This document shows, piece after piece, positions 7,830 through 15,730 of a stretch of 44,288 nucleotides of DNA; position 1 is the stretch's first letter, and the number at the start of each line of letters is the position of its first letter. The translations under genes were made by a program, and so were the position numbers. The notes beneath the pieces were generated by a model. It was not told where the DNA came from, made no database searches, and saw only the letters and a program-made list of their open reading frames with translations. The stretch covers positions 1-44,288 of the forward strand of contig CAMAUI010000027.1 in NCBI GenBank assembly GCA_945861385.1. The letters are read 5' to 3'. The stretch comes from Prosthecobacter debontii (GTDB lineage: Bacteria; Verrucomicrobiota; Verrucomicrobiia; Chthoniobacterales; Chthoniobacteraceae).

Positions 7830-9278
7830 TCAGTTGTCGCTGCGATCCACGGGCGGGATGGGCTGGGCTCCAGCGGCGCGCGCCATTTCGCCAATCGGGC
7901 CTGGTGGGTTTTCGTAGATGAGCCAGTTGTCGGGTGGGCTCTGGCGCTTGAGAGTGGATTCCCACAGGTAGTGCAGGCGGACGCGCTGGACGGTGTGCGC
8001 GGGGTGCCGGCGCTCCCAATCACGCCGAAGCCAGTCTGCCAGAAGTATCGCGCGCTTGGGACGGCGGGTGTCACGGATGCTTGCGAGGTATTTTCGCCAC
8101 TGTGCGCTCGGGATGGCGTGGCCGAGGTTTTGCGGGCGCTTCCAGTTTACGATCGCACCGGTGAATGCGTCGTAGCCGATCCCTTCGCTCGTCTCGATGA
8201 CGGCGACCATCCGGCCTTCCTGCAACGTGGGTCGCGGCGCGAAGAGCGCCCACTTTTGCGGCATGCGCAGGTACTTTGCGGGGATGCGGAATGGTGACGG
8301 CGGACGCTGGAAATATCCCCGGACATTCCACGTGATGAGGTACGTGAGAAGGATGCCTGCGAAGATCTGCACGGGCAATCGGGCGCGGAGAGGGGGGGCA
8401 TCGAGCGGCGCAGAGGGGAGGAATTTTTCCCAGAATGCCGCCGGCAGGAACGGCAGCCATGCGACGATGCCGATAATGGGGAACAGACCAATGCGCAGGG
8501 TGAGAAGCAGCGTGGCGTGAAAGGAGATGAATGCCAGGGCGGTGAGAGTGCGAAAGACGCCCTGGCGCCACGGGACAAAGGCGAGAAACGGCCCGAGGAA
8601 TTCCAGCAGCAAGGCACCGTGGGTGGCGATCCGCAGGAGGCCCGGCCAGGCGAGAAGCCACTGGGCAAACGATGTGGTGTATGTCTCGAGGCGGAATGAT
8701 TCCGCGACAGCCTCGCCGGTGACTCTCCATGATGGGGAGGTTTTGTAGATGGCGTTGAAGATGTAGATGAGGGCGACCTGGCAGAGCAGGCCGGCAGTCG
8801 CGACGGAGGTGTGCGCGGGTGCTGTGGGGTTTGCGGTGCGGCGGGAATCGAGCGAGAAGCGGGCGCCGAGCGGGAGGAGCATCCCCCAGAAAAGGAGGAG
8901 ATGCAGCATTGTGTCACCGCCATTGAGAACGAGGGTGTTGCGCTGCTGAAGCGATATGAGGAGCACCCACGAGACGATGGTGAAGAGGCGGGTCTTCCAT
9001 CCGACTATGAGCGCAATGGCGGAGAGTGCGGAAACTGCGAGCAGGCTCCATGTCCACGCTGGGGATGCGATCAGGTAGTAGAGCGACAAGCTTCCCGGCA
9101 CCTCGGCGATTGCCGCTTCAACAGGCCATGCGCCATCCTCGGAAAAGAGGGAGGCGAGCAGCGGAAGCCTCCACGCAAGGTCTGCGATGAGAAGGAGGCC
9201 GAGCGCGATGCGGAAGAGCGCGAGCGAGCGCAGGTCGCAACTGAACGCCCTCGCGAGCAACTGGCCCGGCGAGTTCAT
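7830..9278 (-). CDS. HTTM-domain (vitamin K-dependent carboxylase-like) membrane protein
   Basis: This integral membrane protein of 482 residues has about ten hydrophobic segments. The N-terminal pattern SLALFRIALGLLLIADLAWR, the paired helices with SLQQRNTLVLNGGDTMLHLLLFWGMLLP and the later IYIFNAIYKTSPSWRV are typical of the HTTM family, which is distantly related to the vitamin K-dependent gamma-carboxylase. The C-terminal part (after about residue 330) is soluble and Arg/Trp-rich. The bacterial function is mostly unknown. The start ATG at 9278 precedes the first helix directly. It lies alone between hisG and the inverse autotransporter. Confidence 0.8.
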   Translation of the reverse strand: MNSPGQLLARAFSCDLRSLALFRIALGLLLIADLAWRLPLLASLFSEDGAWPVEAAIAEVPGSLSLYYLIASPAWTWSLLAVSALSAIALIVGWKTRLFTIVSWVLLISLQQRNTLVLNGGDTMLHLLLFWGMLLPLGARFSLDSRRTANPTAPAHTSVATAGLLCQVALIYIFNAIYKTSPSWRVTGEAVAESFRLETYTTSFAQWLLAWPGLLRIATHGALLLEFLGPFLAFVPWRQGVFRTLTALAFISFHATLLLTLRIGLFPIIGIVAWLPFLPAAFWEKFLPSAPLDAPPLRARLPVQIFAGILLTYLITWNVRGYFQRPPSPFRIPAKYLRMPQKWALFAPRPTLQEGRMVAVIETSEGIGYDAFTGAIVNWKRPQNLGHAIPSAQWRKYLASIRDTRRPKRAILLADWLRRDWERRHPAHTVQRVRLHYLWESTLKRQSPPDNWLIYENPPGPIGEMARAAGAQPIPPVDRSDN

Positions 9279-9348
9279 GACCGGTGATCAGGGATTGGTG
9301 CAGGATTGATGCTGCACGCGGTGGCAAACTGTGGCCGCAGCCTTCCGT

Positions 9349-9377
9349 TAAAATTCCGGAACCTCGGATTCCGGAAC
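9349..9377 (-). terminator. Rho-independent terminator of the inverse-autotransporter gene
   Basis: Read on the minus strand, TTCCGGAA at 9376-9369, a 7-nt loop and a second TTCCGGAA at 9361-9354 form a hairpin that is followed by TTTTAA. It lies 22 bp after the stop codon of the barrel gene. Confidence 0.55.
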
Positions 9378-9398
9378 GTCGGGAAAATCAGGGAAGTT

Positions 9399-10562
9399 CT
9401 AAGTGCCGTCGGGTGGAAAATCCGGGCTCTCCACAAATTCCGGGCTTTCTTTGGAGTCCGGGCTTTCCTCGCGCTCCGGCGACTCGCCGCCGCTGCCTTG
9501 GGTCGGTGGTTTCGTCACGGGTGGCATGTCCTTGTCGGTTTGCAGAATCCCGGCGTTGGTGGTCGTGGTCGTGCTGACTGTCTGGGGCCCCGTCGTTTCG
9601 GTCTGAATCCGGTGCGAACGATGCACAAACTCATTCATCCGCGCACGCAGCGTCTTGCGGCCAACCGGGCGGAATGCATCTCCGGCCCCCGCGAACGGGT
9701 TGCCGCCGGTGAAGAGCTTGCCGATGTCAAATGGCAGGCTCACGCGCACGCCGCCGACCCAGTTGCCGCCGACGAGTTCCTCATCCTCCCAGTATTCGAG
9801 ATCGAGCGTGATGCCTTCGGTCACGCGGGCCTCGGCGCGCGCCTTGAAGCCGGCGATGTCGCCGCCTTTCGGATCCTGGTAGCTGTAACCGCCCGCGAAA
9901 ATGCGGAGTTCCAAATACTCATCAAGGCCGGGGACGAGCACGCCGGCTTCCGCGTTCCAGCCCTCGAGTCCCTGCTCGAAAATTCCGAATGTGGTTGTCG
10001 TTGTGGTCGTGCGGAACGGACGCTGAAATGCGGTCGGCGTAGCGGTGAGCCCGCCGAAGCTGCGGCTCGTGTTCGAGACTTGGTAAGTGCGGATGAGATC
10101 CCTGCCGCTCTCCGGCAGATAGTAGTTGAAGCGGGCATCCACCCACTTGGTCAGGATCTCGGCACCGAAGCCGATCTGGTTGATTTCATTTCCGTAGCCG
10201 GTGTTGAGGTAGTCGTAGAAGACGTTCGCGCCGACGATGACGCCGGGATCTTCGATGAGGTAGCGGAAGCCGAGGCCCGCACTGAAAATCTGCTGGTCGT
10301 TATCGTCGAATGTGCCGCGGAGATTCAGGAACAGTGCGGCGTTGTCCGTGTGATACAGGCTGTTCAGCACGTCAATGTATCCACTTTGAAGATCCTCGGA
10401 AAACTTCGTGCCGAGCGTGAGGCGTCCGAAAGTATCGGGCTCAGCGGGGACGACGGCTTTCTTCCCGCTGTGAGTCGTGTTGCCGGCTTGTCCCGGCAGG
10501 ACGTTGAGGGAGAGCGCCGCGATCGCGGCAATGGTCAGACTGCGATGGAATTTAGTGGTCAT
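9399..10562 (-). CDS. Inverse-autotransporter beta-barrel protein without passenger
   Basis: After a signal peptide of about 26 residues, the 387-residue protein carries the beta-domain of inverse autotransporters (intimin/invasin type): ALFLNLRGTF, then QQIFSAGLGFRYLIEDPGV and IVGANVFYDYLN near residues 76-120, followed by alternating amphipathic strands with Tyr/Phe/Gly endings to about residue 295. It should insert in the outer membrane. In typical family members the barrel is followed by long Ig-like passenger repeats. Here only about 90 residues follow, Thr-rich and then a Ser-Pro-Glu/Asp repeat tail (ESPDSKESPEFVESP). It may be a reduced form with a short exposed tail. Terminators lie on both sides, so it is monocistronic. 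Confidence 0.75.
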   Translation of the reverse strand: MTTKFHRSLTIAAIAALSLNVLPGQAGNTTHSGKKAVVPAEPDTFGRLTLGTKFSEDLQSGYIDVLNSLYHTDNAALFLNLRGTFDDNDQQIFSAGLGFRYLIEDPGVIVGANVFYDYLNTGYGNEINQIGFGAEILTKWVDARFNYYLPESGRDLIRTYQVSNTSRSFGGLTATPTAFQRPFRTTTTTTTFGIFEQGLEGWNAEAGVLVPGLDEYLELRIFAGGYSYQDPKGGDIAGFKARAEARVTEGITLDLEYWEDEELVGGNWVGGVRVSLPFDIGKLFTGGNPFAGAGDAFRPVGRKTLRARMNEFVHRSHRIQTETTGPQTVSTTTTTNAGILQTDKDMPPVTKPPTQGSGGESPEREESPDSKESPEFVESPDFPPDGT

Positions 10563-10604
10563 GCTGCGCTGGGTAACATTCGGAAACGCTTGATGTCACG
10601 CATG

Positions 10605-10635
10605 AAAAAGCCCCCCACCTTGCGGTGAGGGGCTT
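10605..10635 (-). terminator. Rho-independent terminator after the EF-hand gene
   Basis: On the minus strand, AAGCCCCTCACC (10635-10624), loop GCAA, then GGTGGGGGGCTT (10619-10608) is followed by a T run. It is a strong GC-rich stem with one mismatch. It lies 18 bp after the EF-hand stop codon and about 40 bp before the barrel gene start, so it separates the two transcripts. Confidence 0.85.
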
Positions 10636-10653
10636 CGCCAGACTGTGGGTTGG

Positions 10654-11667
10654 CTAAATCACGTCGTGTGGCAGAGCGCGAGGAGCCTCGATGTCGCTGG
10701 GCCAATAATGACCACGCCTTTGCTGGCGACGGTCATCCGGCGCACTTGGGGGCTGTGGCGGTGCTGCGGGAGCGTTGAAATGCGGATGCTGCCGTTCTTG
10801 CTGGTGCGGGGCAGTGTTTGGACGGGGCCCGTTTTGCCGGGGGGCAAAATGTGGGCGTTCTCCTTGCATTCCTCGTGGCGCAAAAAGCGGATGCCGCTGA
10901 TCTGAACCAAAGGCGGGCGGTTGCGAGTGGCCGTGATTGGGAGCCGGGCGTTGCTCGCCGAAACGCGGGTGTTCGCCGGGGCCGGGGCCGAATTGCCGGT
11001 GCTGTCCGTGCATTCCCCGCGGTGCAAACAACGGATATTGCTGCTGGCCGGGACCAAAGGATGGCGGCTGCGAGTGGCCGTGATTGGGTTCGGGGTGCCG
11101 CCGGCTTTCGCGCTGGCGATCACCCTCGCGCGGAGGATTTGGCTGACGGTTGCCGTCTCCACGTCCCTCGGGCCGGCGGTTGCCTTCGCGGATTGCGGGC
11201 TGGTCTCCTCGCTGTCCGTCGCGGGGAGGGTTTGGCGGTCGAAACTCGTCGCGCCCATCGGGCCGGCGATCGCCCTCGCGGATTGGTGGCTGATCTCCGC
11301 GCTGGCCTTCACGCGGAGGAAATGGCGGGCGGTCTCCGCGTTCGCCTTCCCGGCGCGGGCGGAAGCCATCGGGGGGCGGTGGCAGTGCGGCGCGGAATTC
11401 GTCCGCGCTCACTTTTCCATCGCCATCTTTGTCGAGCGCCTTGAGGACATCCGCAACTTTCGCAAGTTCATCGGCATCCAGAAAGCCATCGTGGTTTGCG
11501 TCAAAGCGCCCGAAGATTCCCGGCATGGGGCGCTGTGGATTGTCTGGCCGCTTCTGGCCTTCGGGACGTGTGTCACCCGGCGGGCGTTCCGGGCGTGGGT
11601 TGTCTTGCGCGCAGAGCGTCCACGCGGAGAGCGCGAATGCGACTGCCAATGTTTTGTTTGGTTTCAT
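10654..11667 (-). CDS. Secreted EF-hand protein with Pro/Arg/Gly/His-rich disordered repeats
   Basis: The 337-residue product starts with a signal peptide (MKPNKTLAVAFALSAWTLCAQ). Two perfect 12-residue EF-hand loops follow, DANHDGFLDADE at 56-67 and DKDGDGKVSADE at 79-90, each with Asp at 1, 3 or 5 and Glu at 12, so calcium binding is expected. From residue 95 it is low complexity: repeats of PPREGQRGDQP and GRDEFRPPNPPRDG, then a His-rich tandem repeat with a period of about 49 residues (PNHGHSQPP...PLFAPRGM at 194-219 and 243-267). The ATG at 11667 is chosen because the signal peptide begins there. It is divergent from a two-component system whose sensor loop has similar low-complexity sequence, suggesting a ligand or regulator of that kinase. 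Confidence 0.75.
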   Translation of the reverse strand: MKPNKTLAVAFALSAWTLCAQDNPRPERPPGDTRPEGQKRPDNPQRPMPGIFGRFDANHDGFLDADELAKVADVLKALDKDGDGKVSADEFRAALPPPPDGFRPRREGERGDRPPFPPREGQRGDQPPIREGDRRPDGRDEFRPPNPPRDGQRGDQPAIREGNRRPEGRGDGNRQPNPPREGDRQRESRRHPEPNHGHSQPPSFGPGQQQYPLFAPRGMHGQHRQFGPGPGEHPRFGEQRPAPNHGHSQPPAFGSDQRHPLFAPRGMQGERPHFAPRQNGPRPNTAPHQQERQHPHFNAPAAPPQPPSAPDDRRQQRRGHYWPSDIEAPRALPHDVI

Positions 11668-11834
11668 GGTGTGTGTTGTTGTTGGTGGTTGTAATCGAGG
11701 CGCGGGCGGGATGATCCCGTGCCATTGAACGTCAGCGGGCGTGTTCGGTTGCTGTCGAGTCTCGCATTTATGTTCATCGTGTAGAGCATGGGTTTTGTTT
11801 CGTGATGGTGAAACTGCGGATCGCGCGGCGCAAA

Positions 11835-12044
11835 TCATTCATCCGCGTGCCGCTCGAATTTCATCTGGTGGCAATTGTCGGAGGCATGCGGGTTCAACGC
11901 ATCCACCGGCTCCATGCGCCAGGCGATGACATTGCCGAGCCTCCGCGGCGCGGGATCGGGCGTTGTCCGCGGTAGCGGGATGCTGGCGATGGGCTCACAG
12001 ACCGGGAATTCGACATCGTTGGTGATGCAGTGCTGCGTTTTCAT
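11835..12044 (-). CDS. Possible small hypothetical protein
   Basis: An open frame of 69 residues with codon use like that of real genes here (about 80 percent G or C at third positions) lies between the EF-hand gene and the response regulator. The product has three cysteines, a central Pro-rich stretch and no recognised domain or signal peptide. No Shine-Dalgarno sequence precedes the ATG at 12044. The frame stays open to 12173, but that would cover the promoter region of the regulator. If real, it would be divergent from the regulator and upstream of the EF-hand gene, under the same box. The rest of the 490-bp gap (11668-11834) shows only an A/C-rich leader. Confidence 0.3.
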   Translation of the reverse strand: MKTQHCITNDVEFPVCEPIASIPLPRTTPDPAPRRLGNVIAWRMEPVDALNPHASDNCHQMKFERHADE

Positions 12045-12064
12045 GCAGCGAACGTCGCATGGCA

Positions 12065-12115
12065 GTGTGAAGCAATGATCTGTGCCGCGCGGGAAAAGTG
12101 TAAAGGTCGTGTAAA
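12065..12115 (+). promoter_or_regulatory. Candidate OmpR-family binding site (GTGTAAA tandem repeat)
   Basis: GTGTAAA occurs at 12098-12104 and 12109-12115, an exact 7-bp direct repeat with an 11-bp period. A related GTGTGAA lies at 12065-12071, 33 bp (three periods) upstream in the same phase. OmpR/PhoB-type regulators bind such head-to-tail 7-mers with 4-bp spacers, and the core GTAAA pair resembles the CpxR box. The pair sits 42 bp before the regulator start, suggesting autoregulation. The repeat is directly seen; binding is inferred. Confidence 0.5.
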
Positions 12116-12156
12116 ATCCGGCCATTCTGGCTAACGGCGTGGTATCACCGCCCGAA

Positions 12157-12885
12157 ATGTCCGCAGAAACCACATCCGCTCAGCGCGTGCTCGTGATTGA
12201 TGACGACAAGAAACTTTGCCGTCTGATCGGCGACTATCTCTCGCCGCTCGGCTACGCCGTCACCGCGGCGCACACAGGCCCGGATGGCGCGGAGCGTGCG
12301 CTGGGCGCGGAGTGGAGCGCGGTGATTCTCGACTACATGCTTCCCGGTTGCGACGGGCTCGAGGTGCTCAAGCAAATCCGCGCGGCAAAGCCGGCGCTGC
12401 CGGTGCTCATGTTCACAGGGCGCGGCGACGACTCGGACCGCATCGTCGGCCTCGAAATCGGCGCCGATGACTACATCCCGAAAACATTCTCAACGCGCGA
12501 ACTCCTCGCCCGCCTCCGCGCGATCACCCGGCGCGCGGCGCGGATCATTGATGACCCGGATGCGCCCGAGCAGGAAATCGTCGTGGGCCCGCTCCGTCTG
12601 AATCCCAACACCCACAGCGCCCTCCTCCGCGACCAGCCGCTCTCGCTCACGCCGGTGGAATACGACATCCTCCACGCGCTCGCGAAAGCGAAGGGCCGCA
12701 TCAGAACCCGCGAGGCGCTGATCGAGCACGTGCGCGACCGGAACTACGACGTCTTCGACCGCTCCATTGATGTCCACATTTCCGCGCTGCGGAGAAAACT
12801 CGGCGACGACGCCAAGGCCCCGCGCTTCATCCGCACCATCCGCGCCGCGGGCTACCTGCTCACGGATCCCGATGCCGAGCCATGA
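12157..12885 (+). CDS. OmpR/CpxR-family response regulator
   Basis: The 242-residue protein has an N-terminal receiver domain with acidic pocket Asp15-Asp16, phosphoacceptor Asp59 (VILDYMLPG), Thr87 and Lys109, and a C-terminal winged-helix DNA-binding domain from about residue 135 (LSLTPVEYDILHALAKAKGRIRTREALIEHV, then SIDVHISALRRKLGD). The residue after Lys109 is Thr instead of the usual Pro. ATG 12157 is chosen; a GTG at 12139 would add six residues. It overlaps the kinase start by 4 bp (ATGA), so the two are translationally coupled. Likely targets include its own promoter and the divergent EF-hand gene. Confidence 0.93.
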   Translation: MSAETTSAQRVLVIDDDKKLCRLIGDYLSPLGYAVTAAHTGPDGAERALGAEWSAVILDYMLPGCDGLEVLKQIRAAKPALPVLMFTGRGDDSDRIVGLEIGADDYIPKTFSTRELLARLRAITRRAARIIDDPDAPEQEIVVGPLRLNPNTHSALLRDQPLSLTPVEYDILHALAKAKGRIRTREALIEHVRDRNYDVFDRSIDVHISALRRKLGDDAKAPRFIRTIRAAGYLLTDPDAEP

Positions 12886-14498
12886 ACGCCCGCTTCCCCA
12901 TCTACGCAAAAATCCTGCTGTGGTTCTTCGTGAACCTCGCCGTCCTTTTCTGCGCGGGCTGGTTTCTTGTGCGCGGGCAATTCCGCTTCAGCATCTTCAC
13001 CTCGGGTGCCGCGCGCGACCGCGTCGAGCGCGTGGCGATCCGGATGGCAGAGGAGCTGAACGCAACGCCGTACGCGAAGTGGGACGAAGTCCTCGCCGCC
13101 CATGAGCGCACACTCGGGGTCGCGCTTCATTGCTACGACGGCCAGGGCCGGATGCTTGCCGGGCAGACAGCCGCACTCCCTCCCGAGGTCCACGCCCGCC
13201 TCGGCGGCCCGCCACGCCTCCGCCCGCCAGATCGGCTGCGAGGCGAGAGGGGGCCGCCGGTGCCACGCCGCCCCTTGCCCGATCGCCCACCGCGCGGCGA
13301 TCCGCCGCCGGAACGCGATGGCTTGCGCCCCTTCGACGACGGCCCACCACGCGATCCACGGCGCGGCGGTCCCCCTCGCGATCGCGATGATTTCAGGCCT
13401 TTCGACGACGGCCCGCCAGGCGACCGCCCCGAGCCGCGCAACGTCCCGCCTGAGCCCCGGCTCCAGCGCGACGATGGCCGCATCCTCGTCCAGACCCACA
13501 ACCCCGACCGCTACTGGGTCATCATCCGCCAGCTTTTAAAAACGGACGGCCATGAAACCATGGGCGCGATCATCACCTCGTCCGACTCACCGACCGGGCA
13601 CGGCCTCTATTTCGACTACAAGCCCATCGCATGGTCCGCCGCCGGCGTGCTCCTTTTGTCGGCGCTGATCTGGTTCCCATTCGTGCGCGGCCTCACCCGC
13701 AGCGTCGGACGCCTCCGCGATGCCACCGAGGAACTCGCGAAGGGAAAATTCGACATCCGCGTCAGCGAAGCGCGCCGCGACGAGATCGGCGAACTCGGCA
13801 CCGGGATCAACCGCATGGCGCAACGCCTCTCCGGTTACGTGCATGGGCAGAAGCGGTTCCTCGGTGACGTGGCCCACGAACTCAGCGCACCGACCGCCCG
13901 CCTGCAAACCGCCGTCAGCATCCTCGAACAGCGCGCCTCCGATGACGACAAGGCCCGCCTCGCCGACGTGCGCGAGGAAGTGGATCACATGGCAGGCCTT
14001 GTCAACGAACTCCTGCAATTCTCCAAGGCCAGCATCGGCGCGCGCACGGTGGAGCTGCGCGAAGTCAGCGTCCGCGAAGTCGCAGAAAAAGCGATCCACC
14101 GCGAAGCGGGCGACAGCTCGAAAGTCACCCTCGTGCTCGATGGCGACCTCCACGTCCGCGCCGAGCCCGAGTTGCTCCACCGCGCCCTCGCCAACCTCAT
14201 CCGCAACGCCATCCGCCACGCCGCCCACTCCGGCCCCGTCACCGTCAGCGCCGTCCGCGAGGACGCCAGCGTGCGCATCAGCGTCACCGACCACGGCCCC
14301 GGAATCCCCGAGGACGCCCTCCCGAAAATCTTCGATCCCCTCTACCGCGTGGACGCCGCCCGCACCCACGACGGCGGTGGCATCGGCCTCGGGCTCGCCA
14401 TTGTAAAAACGTGCGTGGACGGCTGCGGCGGCACCGTCGCAGCCCGGAACCTCCAGCCAGGCGGGCTCGAGGTCACGATCTCGCTGGCGGCGGTTTAG
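12882..14498 (+). CDS. Sensor histidine kinase with Pro/Arg/Asp-rich periplasmic loop
   Basis: Domain order in the 538 residues: TM1 at 10-30, periplasmic region 31-247, TM2 at 248-268, HAMP about 268-320, dimerisation domain with VAHELSAP (phosphorylated His332), and catalytic domain with N-box NLIRNAIRHA (Asn442), DHGPGIPED (470-478) and GGGIGLGLA (498-506). The layout is that of CpxA-type kinases. The periplasmic region has a folded start and end, but residues 109-193 are low complexity, rich in Pro, Arg, Asp and Gly, with an internal repeat (RDGLRPFDDGPPRD and RDDFRPFDDGPPGD). This resembles RDEFRPPNPPRDG in the EF-hand protein encoded divergently. HELSAP in place of HELRTP is a mild variation. 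Confidence 0.93.
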   Translation: MNARFPIYAKILLWFFVNLAVLFCAGWFLVRGQFRFSIFTSGAARDRVERVAIRMAEELNATPYAKWDEVLAAHERTLGVALHCYDGQGRMLAGQTAALPPEVHARLGGPPRLRPPDRLRGERGPPVPRRPLPDRPPRGDPPPERDGLRPFDDGPPRDPRRGGPPRDRDDFRPFDDGPPGDRPEPRNVPPEPRLQRDDGRILVQTHNPDRYWVIIRQLLKTDGHETMGAIITSSDSPTGHGLYFDYKPIAWSAAGVLLLSALIWFPFVRGLTRSVGRLRDATEELAKGKFDIRVSEARRDEIGELGTGINRMAQRLSGYVHGQKRFLGDVAHELSAPTARLQTAVSILEQRASDDDKARLADVREEVDHMAGLVNELLQFSKASIGARTVELREVSVREVAEKAIHREAGDSSKVTLVLDGDLHVRAEPELLHRALANLIRNAIRHAAHSGPVTVSAVREDASVRISVTDHGPGIPEDALPKIFDPLYRVDAARTHDGGGIGLGLAIVKTCVDGCGGTVAARNLQPGGLEVTISLAAV

Positions 14499-14567
14499 CC
14501 CGACTTCGCGGATTCGCAAAGGCCGCAAATTAGCCGGGCCGATGCAGTTGGTGCGGCGCGATCCGTC

Positions 14568-14655
14568 GGAACACAGGCTTTCAGCCTGGCGGATCCGCGC
14601 CTGGCTCGGCGGGCTTGAAAGCCCGCTGGCCGCACAGGCTGGAAGCCTGTGTTCC
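14568..14655. repeat. Palindrome cluster (AGGCT..AGCCT type)
   Basis: GGAACACAGGCTTTCAGCCT starting at 14568 is the inverse complement of the segment ending at 14655 (AGGCTGGAAGCCTGTGTTCC) with one mismatch. Between them lies a third hairpin, GCGGGCTTGAAAGCCCGC (14609-14626). Each arm is itself a small hairpin with a short A/T centre. The cluster fills much of the gap between the kinase and the ThuA-like gene and has a relative at 26301-26410. Confidence 0.75.
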
Positions 14656-14738
14656 GTATCCAAGTTTTCAGCCTCTCGCGCATTGTATGGACGATTCCAA
14701 CGTGTGTATTTTCCAACAAACCAAACCAACCCACATCC

Positions 14739-15728
14739 ATGATTCGATCCACGATCCCCATGCTTCTCGCCGCGACCATGTTCGCCGGTGCCACCTCCGC
14801 GTCGGCGAAGACTCCCGACGGCAAGCCCTTCATCCTGCTGCTCGCGGGCCGTCCCTCGCACGGGCCCGGCCAGCATGAGCACAACGCCGGCGTGCAGCTC
14901 TTCGCCAAATGCCTCGCCCAAGGCGCGCCGCAGGTCGTCACCAAATTCTATCTCAGCGCCGCGTGGCCGACGCCAGAGGAACTGGCGCAGGCGGATACCA
15001 TCCTCTTTTACGCCGACGGCGCGGGCGGGCACCCGATGCTCCAGGGCGATCACCTGGCGCAGACCGAGAAGGAGATGAAACGCGGCGCGGGGTTCGTGTG
15101 CGTGCATTTCGCGGTGGAATACCCGGCGGACAAAGGCGGACCGCAGGCGCTGGAGTGGATGGGCGGATTCTTCGAGATGAACTGGTCGGTGAATCCCCAC
15201 TGGACGGCCGACTACACGGAATTGCCGAAGCACCCGATCAGCAACGGCGTGAAGCCGTTCAGCACGAAGGACGAGTGGTATTACCACATGCGCTTCAACG
15301 ACCGCGCGGGCAAGCTCACGGCCATCCTCTCGGCCCTTCCGCCGGAAACCAGCGTGGGCCGTGATGGCGGCCGCTCGGGCAATCCGACCGTGCGCGAGGC
15401 GGTCGCGGCGAAAAAACCGCAGACCACCGCGTGGGCCTACGAGCGCCCCGAGGGCGGACGCGGCTTCGGTTTCACCGGCGGACATTTTCACAAAGGCTGG
15501 GGCAATGACGAACAGCGGAAGCTCCTGCTGAACGCGCTCCTGTGGACGGCGAAAGTCGAAGTGCCGGCCACCGGCGTGGAGTCGAAAATCACGCCCGAAG
15601 ATCTCGATGCGAATCTCGATCCGAAAGGCCGCAAGCCGAAGCCTCCGGAGAATCCCGCAGCCGCGCCCGCACCCGGTGCCGCGCCTGCGCCTGCCGCACC
15701 CGCTCCCGCCGCCGCACCTGCCCAGTAA
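14739..15728 (+). CDS. Secreted ThuA-like domain protein
   Basis: After a signal peptide (MIRSTIPMLLAATMFAGATSASA), the 329-residue protein has the ThuA-like glutamine-amidotransferase fold: FILLLAGRPSHGPGQHEHN, then DTILFYADGAGGHPM, KRGAGFVCVHFAVE, and a C-terminal GFGFTGGHFHKGW with conserved His residues. PVC bacteria encode many such proteins, linked to degradation of sugars and glycosides, but the exact reaction is not established. The end is an Ala-Pro repeat (about 25 residues) of low complexity. The ATG at 14739 follows an A/C-rich leader without Shine-Dalgarno sequence. The DUF1080 gene begins 2 bp after its stop, so the two form an operon. Confidence 0.85.
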   Translation: MIRSTIPMLLAATMFAGATSASAKTPDGKPFILLLAGRPSHGPGQHEHNAGVQLFAKCLAQGAPQVVTKFYLSAAWPTPEELAQADTILFYADGAGGHPMLQGDHLAQTEKEMKRGAGFVCVHFAVEYPADKGGPQALEWMGGFFEMNWSVNPHWTADYTELPKHPISNGVKPFSTKDEWYYHMRFNDRAGKLTAILSALPPETSVGRDGGRSGNPTVREAVAAKKPQTTAWAYERPEGGRGFGFTGGHFHKGWGNDEQRKLLLNALLWTAKVEVPATGVESKITPEDLDANLDPKGRKPKPPENPAAAPAPGAAPAPAAPAPAAAPAQ

Positions 15729-15730
15729 AG

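Noticed and set aside
11779..11813. GTGTAGA and GGTGAAA near the EF-hand promoter as a second regulator box
   Set aside because: The spacing of 28 bp is not a multiple of 11 and the matches are weak.
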